A stretch of DNA of 64,000 nt from Vitis vinifera (lineage: Eukaryota; Streptophyta; Magnoliopsida; Vitales; Vitaceae), in contig NC_081821.1 of NCBI RefSeq assembly GCF_030704535.1, positions 5,967,001 through 6,031,000 of the forward strand. Direction: 5' to 3'. Positions 57,040 to 64,000 of the stretch are shown one piece after another; within the stretch, counting starts at the first letter, position 1, and each line of letters starts with the position of its first letter. Both the position numbers and the translations under genes were made by a program. The notes below the pieces were generated by a model. That model was not told the DNA's origin. It saw only the letters and a program-made list of their open reading frames with translations, and did not search any database.

Positions 57040-58395
57040 CTACAATGACTCCACAAAGCACTTCATGTTTTTCACATCATCTTTGGACTCTGGGTGCTTT
57101 TGTGGCTTCATAAGCTTCCACAATCCAACAGGATGTCTGTTTCTAACTTCAACATCTCTTGAGAATCTACCAAACATTTTTTCGCACTCTGGATACGGCT
57201 TCACGTAAAGGTTATAGAATCTTAGCCTACTGGGTTTTATCAAACCCTTCAACCCCACCTTGCAACCAAGCCCCCCTTTTGATCTTAGATACTCTATCAC
57301 ATTCCATCGAGAAACAATCTGTTTATCAAAATTCACACCCAAATACTCCGGAACTTCAATTAAACAACCAACATTGTATCTCATTCTGTGTACCAAAAAC
57401 TCAATCTTCTCCTCAATGTCCTCTATCTCATATATGATCACCCTTGGCTCTTTCCACAACACCTCAAATGCTTCTCTTCGAATTAAGCCATACCTACACA
57501 AGCAATCAACTCTGAGTTTCACTTCAAACCCAGCTCTAAGCGCCCCCTCCCTGAAGATTTTCTCCTTGATTGGCACTCGGCATTTTAAAGTCCCTACCAA
57601 TTCCAAACATCGTGACATTTCTCCCAATTCCATTCCAAGCATTCTCGGCTCTCTAGAAATCTCCCGCCTAACCACATCCTCACTAAAACCCAATTTGCCA
57701 AACTCATCCAACAATGGCTCTAATCTATCTTCAATCCCCAAACCTAAAATCCCAGGCAAGGAATGAAAAATCCCATCAATCCCAGATTCTGGAATCCCAA
57801 TTCCCAGCAAGAATTGAATTTTCCTTTGAATTTCACTCTCATTCGACATGATTACTCTTGGAAACTCCTCTAAAATCCTATCCACAGTACCATCACTAAA
57901 CCCTAAACCCTTCAAAACCTTGACACACCTAGAAACATCATCAGGGTCCAACTCAAACCTTCTTGAGAATTCCAAAACATTCCGAATCATCAACGGCGAC
58001 ACACCCGAGACCCCCAATTTCGCAATACCCATTTCCCATTTCTTCAAAAATTCAAATTCCAAAAGCCTAGGACAATCACTTATCAATGAAAGGATAAATT
58101 TCTGCGGAATTTGGAAGGAGAAGAGAATCCCCAAGGATTTTTCGAGTTCAAGTAGATTATAATTCTGGAAAATTTGATTTTTTTTTAGGAATCCGTGAAG
58201 TTGGGAAGGTGGAAACCCGTGCCTTTGGAAGAGATTGAAGAGCGAAATCTGTTTCCTAAACGGGGATTGTGGGGAAATGTTGCGGGAAACTGGGATTTGG
58301 TTGACCGTGGAGAGAGATTGGGGTTTTGGGGTTTGGAAAGCTACGATTGATTTGAGATTGTGGACAGCAGGTCGCGCTAGAACCCTAATCGCCAT
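57040..58395 (-). CDS. MTERF15: Mitochondrial transcription termination factor family protein, mTERF15-like
   Basis: Intronless gene for 451 residues. mTERF proteins are all-helical nucleic-acid-binding proteins of organelles. Arabidopsis mTERF15 (At1g74120) is needed for splicing of nad2 intron 3, hence for complex I. The N-terminus (MAIRVLARPAVHNLKSIVAF) is Arg/Ser/Leu-rich without acidic residues, like a mitochondrial presequence. From about residue 90 on there are repeated mTERF motifs with the pattern Leu-x3-Gly-(I/F)-x3 and Pro-x-(I/L)-(L/I). Examples are FLLGIGIPESGIDGIFHSLP, KLGFSEDVVRREISREPRML and RYGLIRREAFEVLWKEPRVI. Between a CYP78A gene and a rhomboid gene the order echoes At1g74110-74130. 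Family is certain; the number 15 rests on synteny and overall resemblance. Confidence 0.88.
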   Translation of the reverse strand: MAIRVLARPAVHNLKSIVAFQTPKPQSLSTVNQIPVSRNISPQSPFRKQISLFNLFQRHGFPPSQLHGFLKKNQIFQNYNLLELEKSLGILFSFQIPQKFILSLISDCPRLLEFEFLKKWEMGIAKLGVSGVSPLMIRNVLEFSRRFELDPDDVSRCVKVLKGLGFSDGTVDRILEEFPRVIMSNESEIQRKIQFLLGIGIPESGIDGIFHSLPGILGLGIEDRLEPLLDEFGKLGFSEDVVRREISREPRMLGMELGEMSRCLELVGTLKCRVPIKEKIFREGALRAGFEVKLRVDCLCRYGLIRREAFEVLWKEPRVIIYEIEDIEEKIEFLVHRMRYNVGCLIEVPEYLGVNFDKQIVSRWNVIEYLRSKGGLGCKVGLKGLIKPSRLRFYNLYVKPYPECEKMFGRFSRDVEVRNRHPVGLWKLMKPQKHPESKDDVKNMKCFVESL

Positions 58396-58879
58396 TGATC
58401 TTGCACACTCTAATAAATTGCATTGAGATTAATGGAATTTATACATGAGAGATTATAGGCATGCGGTCCATTCTCCCCTTCCACACCACATATTCTTCTT
58501 TGTTCTTCTCTTATTTTTCTTCTTTTCAACAAACCCTAAAATAAAATCTTTTTCTTCTAAGATTATTTATAGGTTAAAAAAAAAAAAATTTGAACTAGGT
58601 TTAAAAGTTAATCCATCTTCATGTATTTTTTTTTATCCATAATCTAATATTATATTTGTTCTATATGAATATAATTTAAAGTTTATTATTTATATAATTT
58701 TTGACAATTATAAAAAATAAGTAAAAAAAAAACATTTAGAAATAATTAGACTGATTTAGAGTGAAAATTTTTGGAATTTTTTTTTTTTAAAAAAAAAAAC
58801 TTTATAGGTGTTGGGACCTAAAAGGCTGAATATCAATTGCTCAAAGGTATATTGTCAAACGTTTTTTATGTTCCTTCAA
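58396..58879. other. mTERF15 upstream region
   Basis: Promoter side of mTERF15. The distal half has many A/T runs (58578, 58720, 58780-58800). No motif stands out. Confidence 0.4.
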
Positions 58880-59856
58880 GGGGTGTTTGATAAGTGGGAA
58901 TAAGGAAATGAAAATGAATATTTTATTTTCATTCCTATTTTTTAGTAGATAGAAATGAATTTGATGATTTTATTTTTAACATTTGGATAAACTTAGGAAT
59001 GCAAGATTGGAATGATTATTTGTTTCCATTCCAATGTTTGATAATAATGGGAATGAAAATGAAAAAAAAATAAATTTATAATAATATCATTCCATATAAC
59101 TTAAAATAATTTTTTTTTATTTTAAAAAAATAAATTTTGAGATTTTTTTTATTATTAAATAATAAGACTAAAAAAATATATATACTCAATAAATAAAAAA
59201 TTAACCATAAAAAATCATATAACCCTAATGTACAAATATTCAGTTATTATTTTTATTAAAAATTTGAATAATTTGTCATGCTTAAGTAGTTATAAAATTA
59301 TATTTTACCAATATATATATATTATAATATTTAAATTCTCAAAACTAGCAAATATTTTCCCTATTTCCAAAAGAGGAAATAAAAGAATTCAAATTTCATT
59401 CTAATTTTCAACAAGTATGATAAAATCCATAACCTTAAAAATATTTTAAGTATTCGTTTTTTTTTTAATAAAAAAAATCATGGTCTTGAAATTTTTTTTT
59501 CTAAATGTCATAGAAGGTTTGATTGATTCATTTTGGGAGCATCACTTATTGTATAGAAGTGGATGATGAATGAGTTTCTAACTTTGCAAATAAGATAAGC
59601 ATCAGGCTTAAAGAATGAGATAAGAGGGTAAAATAGTAAATTTAAATTATTTTATATTATCAAATGGATTTAATGAATCAAAATACCATATACTTTTGAT
59701 GAATTCAAATCCGACTTATAAGTTGGATTTCATTTATGCTTGAATAATTTTTTATTTCATTTATGTCTTCTTAACATTATCCAAACATAAGAATAAGATA
59801 AAAAATGAATGAGATGTCTATTCCCACTCTGCATTCCCCATGTACCAAACATCCCC
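58880..59856. mobile_element. Tourist/Harbinger-like MITE (977 bp)
   Basis: GGGGTGTTTGATAAGTGGGA at the left end pairs with the reverse complement of the right end, GGGGATGTTTGGTACATGGG. Subterminal GAATAAGGAAATGAAAATGA and TTCCCACTCTGCATTCCCC words also pair. TCA(A) and TAA-type flanks suggest a 3-bp duplication with one change. No coding capacity. Confidence 0.65.
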
Positions 59857-59864
59857 TTAAAACT

Positions 59865-60491
59865 AGAAGTGTAACTTGAATAGGTTGATCCCAACCTAAC
59901 CCAATATTTGAGCTTTGACAAACATTTTTACATTTTTATTATTGAGTTTGAGCTTGTGTTAAGTTTTCTCAATCCAAACTTAATTTGAGCTGGGCTTGAA
60001 TCGAGGTTCAAACAATCCCAACCTAACCTAATTTAATACTTTTATAATGTTATTTATCATGTATGATAATATTCATTTTCTTTTTAAATTTTAAAGAAAA
60101 AAACATCAAATTATAATTATATCATATATTTAAAAAAATTATAAGTTTATTTTAGTTTGTTTTTACTTTTTTATTATTATCTTCAAAATTTGTATTATTT
60201 ATCATTTAAATTTTGGTATAAATATATATATATAAAAGGTTTTTGAAAAATCACTATGCATAGATTTTGAATCATGCAACCTAATCAACCTGAATCTAAC
60301 TCGATCAACTTGAGTTTAACATGACCAACTTGAGTTTAATCCGAGTTTAAAAAAATAAGGTAATGTTAGGTTTAGGTTAAGTGCTTTAGGTTAAAGGTCA
60401 TATTAGATTGAATTTTAGTTGATTGTTTTTTAATTCGGATCGAGCTTAGATTAGCCATCAACTCAATTAACCCATCTGAGTTGCAACCCTA
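59865..60491. mobile_element. MULE-type MITE abutting the previous element (627 bp)
   Basis: The left end AGAAGTGTAACTTGAATAGG pairs imperfectly with the right end (reverse complement AGGGTTGCAACTCAGATGGG). Both subterminal regions are rich in AACCTAACCC and CAACTTGAGTTTAA words in opposite sense. Flanks CTTAAAACT (59856-59864) and TTTAAAACT (60492-60500) agree in 8 of 9 bases, a Mutator-type duplication. The left flank overlaps the last base of the preceding MITE. Confidence 0.65.
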
Positions 60492-60500
60492 TTTAAAACT

Positions 60501-61168
60501 CTTTTAAAGATAATATATTAGTGTTTAGATTAAAAAAAATGGTAGTATTTTTGTTAATATGCTATAAAAAACGTTTTTTTTTAAATAATTACTAATTAAG
60601 AGATTGTTTAATAATCAACCTGAGCTATTATCTAAATTTTCTAAAATTATTAAATATTGTAAGAAAATGGTTTCAAACATAAGAAAGACCATCTATATCT
60701 CTGAAAATGTGTCTAAAGTGAGCTCTAATTATTAAACTAATCAAAGACATGGAGGGATAGAAAAGACAGGGGACAACATAAGAATTATGATAAATTCATG
60801 TCAAAAGAGGGTGAAATGAAGGCAACAATTGAAATGATTTGGTAGTTCCTGAAAATATTTTATGGTCTGGTGGAAATTTTCATATAAAATAATTAAATTA
60901 CTAATTTTAATACAAAATTAAAAGAACATTTGTTACGGAAGAAGAAAATGAAGTTGTAATTCCAATGTTCCAAACAGCCAAGTGGCAACAGCACAGAATG
61001 ACGGAAGATAGCTGTTTGGATTGCTGGAATCCTTCGTATTCTTTTCCCTGGACTGGGGTTTTCCATTTTTGACTGATTATAATAACAAAACCAAACCAAG
61101 CACCTTGGGATCAATTCAAAACCAAGGTTTTTGAATTTTCTAACTCAACAAGCCTGAAACTTCACAAA
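60501..61168. other. Upstream region of the rhomboid gene
   Basis: AT-rich to about 60900, then more mixed sequence that presumably contains the promoter and 5' UTR. No clear TATA box was identified. Confidence 0.4.
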
Positions 61169-63498
61169 ATGCAGAGACTCATCTCTCTCAAGGTTGCTTC
61201 AGACATCTCCAGAAGGGTCTTCACAAAACCTTCCTCCCTCCTACACTCTCATCCCAACAAAACCTTCTTTTCTCTCTCCCAACCATCCCCAACACACCAC
61301 CTTCACACCACTTCTCTCATCCCACCACCCCACTTCCCATGGCCTTCCCACCACGGCCTTTCACGCAGTGTTTATGGGTTTATCTCTAATCCAACGCTCC
61401 TAAAACAGTTTTTGCCAACTGCCCTTTTGAAGGGTTCAAGCAAAACCCTCGCAGCTTCCAGAGTTGGGTTCCTCAGAGCTCAATTTCCCAGGCGGAGTTT
61501 CGGTTTCAGTCCATCCTTTGATTCCTACGGCCGCCGCTGGTAATGGGTTTTTTATCATATTTTCTGGCTTTTATTTGGTTCCTGCGATAACTGAAGAAGA
61601 AAAAAGGAGAACTTTGAATGTTATTTAGGCGCATTTGGGTTATGGGTGTTGGATATTGTTTTGGTGGGTTTGAAATGTTTCCTTCTTCCTGCCTTTTCTC
61701 AGCAACCGGAAGGAATGTTAGGGTTTCTATTGTTTTTCTATTGTTTTTCTGTTTTTTTTTTTCTGGTTTAATTTGGGTTTCTGATAAGAATGTGATGCAC
61801 GCCTGTAATCTGATTAGGGTTTAATTTTTATGTGTTGTTCATTTGCTTTGAGTTCTAATTTTCTAGGATTAATTTACAACTGGGTGGGTCTGAAAAGGTT
61901 GATCTGAGTGCAACTGTAGGAAGAGCAGGAGAGTGCAATTCGTGTCATTCGGTGATTTTGTCTGCCGTACAACATATTCTTTTTTGGTGATTCACGGCAT
62001 TACTGCTTTCTCTTGGTGCCAAAAGCATCTGTAATCCCTGCGCCTCCCATGAGGCATTCAGGTAGCTCTGGTCTCCATTTGCATGTGCAGATGGTTCATG
62101 GTTGCCATGTAAAATGGATGATGAGAATTGGAAAGACGGGGTAAAATCAGGGAGAATTAGATAGAATTTTTGAGTGAATTGCACTTGCAGAGAAGTTCAA
62201 GAAGAGTTGAGATAAGTAAAGAGAAAGGAGAAAAATTATATCCAAGCCACGGGTCCTATTTGTAGAAGTAGCCTGGAGAACTCACTGCCATAAAAAAATT
62301 TCTTGTGCTATTCATCTTTGTATTAGTTGTTCAAAGCTATTAAGGTATCTCTTCTGTCATTATTTTGAGAATTTCTTATGGTTTGGCTTTTCCACTGTCA
62401 TTCAGGGAGAAAGTCCTCATAATCTATTCATATGTACTCTCCTTATCCCAAATGCTCTATCTGTGTGTAGAATTGAACCCATAAACATGGAAAATCTTGC
62501 CTTTATATTTTCTTTGGCCATCATTTTTGCATTTAGATTGAACAACCAGAAGTTCCTAGCTAGCTTACTGAGAGGTGTTGAGGTGGCTCTACATGGAGAA
62601 GGCCATTCCTCTTGTGTACAACAACAACAACGAAAAAAAAAACACTATTATACACCAGTTTTTATTCTGCTGGTATTACAGATTCTGTTTGGGCTTTCTT
62701 GGTTACTGATTTTCATCAAATGCATGAACTATAGATGTATGACCTCTTTTTGGAATGGCATTACTTATGGATTAGACTGTTCATATAATTTCTTTCAAGT
62801 CAACATTTTCCCCTCTTCCATGCAGGAGGTCATGGCTGTCAGGGCTAAGTACTAATGACGTTGTCTTGGGCTTGATTATAGCTAATGTAGCTGTTTTTAT
62901 GTTATGGCGGATTTCAGACCATAGATTTATGTTGAACAACTTTACAGTGAGTTCTTGGTTCATAAACTGAATGTTATAATTACTTAATAATCGAATTTAT
63001 AAATTATTGTTCACAGGGCAGCATTTTGCTTGGGTGGTAAGACACTCTCTTTGGAGTGGTGGGTGTGGAGTTCAAACATGAGGATGGGGAGGGGGAACAG
63101 AGGCATGGGAGGCCCCTAAAAGTAGTAGATTTACCATCCTACCTGTGTTTGAGCAAAATATTTTATTAGATAAACTAATGAGTGCTCCACTGTTGAATTG
63201 AAAAGGTAGGATATATAGGTTAGATTTGAAATGCCCCAGGAGCATGGGAATAAGTATTATCCCAGTCCATAGAGGCAAGCTGTTAAAAAGTGGGCCTGCA
63301 AGAACAGCTTGATTTTTCATTCTAATAATGGTGCCTCTTTAAATTTCATTTGTCCTAACTTATCGATGTTCTGGGCAGATTTCGCTAGACAATTTTAAAA
63401 GTGGACGTATACACACATTGATAACTTCGGCATTTAGTCATATTGATATTGGGCATCTCATCTCCAACATGATCGGGCTTTACTTCTTTGGAATGAAT
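61169..63498 (+). CDS. Mitochondrial-type rhomboid protease, 5' exons only
   Basis: Rhomboids are intramembrane serine proteases. Three exons, 61169-61539, 62826-62946 and 63379-63498, give the first 204 residues; the rest lies beyond the window. Exon 1 encodes a long Ser/Arg/Pro-rich leader (MQRLISLKVASDISRRVFTK...) with no acidic residue early on, as expected of a mitochondrial presequence. A first transmembrane helix follows (VVLGLIIANVAVFMLWRI, about 134-151). Exon 3 contains FSHIDIGHLISNMIGLYFFG with the rhomboid HxxxN motif (His190, Asn194) that forms the oxyanion hole. The catalytic GxSG serine and His should be in the missing exons, so activity cannot be judged. It resembles Arabidopsis RBL12 and the At1g74130 group; neighbouring mTERF15 favours the latter locus. 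Confidence 0.85.
62995..63140 (+). mobile_element. SINE-like insertion in a rhomboid intron
   Basis: GCTTGGGTGGTAAGACACTC resembles a box A. GGAGTTCAAAC about 35 bases later resembles a box B. The layout matches the two SINE-like copies at 3034 and 5715, though it is more diverged and lacks a clear A-tail. Confidence 0.35.
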
Positions 63499-64000
63499 GT
63501 ATGGTTAAATGCTCTGGAATCTTTCTTTTAGTTTTAATTTTCTCTTGCTTCCTGATACATCTTTCAAACAGGTTTTGCATTAGGAAGGGAATTCTAGAAG
63601 CTCCTTTCTTTCTTATTGCTATGAATTTGTACATGCATACAAGACCCATATTTAAAATAATAATAATAATAATTTCATTTGGAAATTTAGCTATTTTTGC
63701 ATCTGTTATCATCAATAAGCTGAGAGTTAGTCTGCTAGATTCTAAAACTTTGCAGATTCTGGTGGAGCACGTATGGATCTTCTTTTCATTGATTTCTTGA
63801 ATGCATTCCTTGGCATAAGCTGACATCTAATATGATACTAGTGATATAACAATACAACATTTGCTCATGTATATATGTATAACATAAATTATAAATTCAA
63901 AACATGTATTCTTTGTCTAATGCATAATAATGCCTTCTATCTTATGGAAACACATATATTATCCTCTACATTATTTAAATATGTTGCTAATCTGATTTGG

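Noticed and set aside
57159-58162. Open reading frames of up to 168 codons opposite mTERF15
   Set aside because: Antisense shadows of an intronless GC-richer coding sequence; low-complexity Ser/Asn/Pro composition.
62463-62855. 130-codon ORF in the first rhomboid intron
   Set aside because: It overlaps the true exon 2 in another frame, has no recognisable motif and is bounded by the intron of a well-supported gene.

Overview
The window looks like chromosomal DNA of a woody eudicot, most likely a grapevine (Vitis). The genes have many short GT-AG introns and best match Arabidopsis genes recalled from memory. Intergenic DNA is very AT-rich and loaded with LTR-retrotransposon relics, MITEs and MULE-type elements. 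The species call is inference; no database was consulted.

Layout. 1-4855 (+): last exons of CSTF50, an mRNA 3'-end-processing WD40 protein; the 5' part lies outside the window. 7563-9167 (-): a single-exon PPR protein matching PNM1. 9784-20974: a gene-poor stretch holding at least five broken pieces of unrelated housekeeping genes (V-ATPase c'', a USP/U-box-kinase family gene, proteasome RPN2, myosin XI, SELT), plus a 1-kb tandem array with a palindromic sub-motif. 21691-23689: a 2-kb foldback Mutator-like element with a 9-bp target duplication. 23.7-29.5 kb: no gene recognised. 29527-31578 (-): CYP78A5/KLUH-type P450. 31.6-49 kb: AT-rich, gene-free DNA with direct repeats, one GC-richer island carrying ACGT-core motifs, and a decayed minus-strand Ty1/copia element invaded by two solo LTRs and two MITEs, one of them nested in a solo LTR. 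49228-55936 (+): a complete 17-exon half-size ABC transporter (ABCB27/ALS1/TAP2 type). 57040-58395 (-): mTERF15-type mitochondrial protein. 58880-60491: two abutting MITE-like elements. 61169-63498 onward (+): 5' half of a mitochondrial-type rhomboid protease, cut by the window end.

How the genes relate. They form no pathway. CSTF50-PNM1 resembles Arabidopsis At5g60940-60960, and CYP78A-mTERF15-rhomboid resembles At1g74110-74130, so the order probably reflects ancestral eudicot synteny expanded by transposons. PNM1, mTERF15 and the rhomboid all appear mitochondrial, which is probably coincidental. The most unusual content is the 11-kb graveyard or workshop of captured gene fragments between PNM1 and the foldback MULE.
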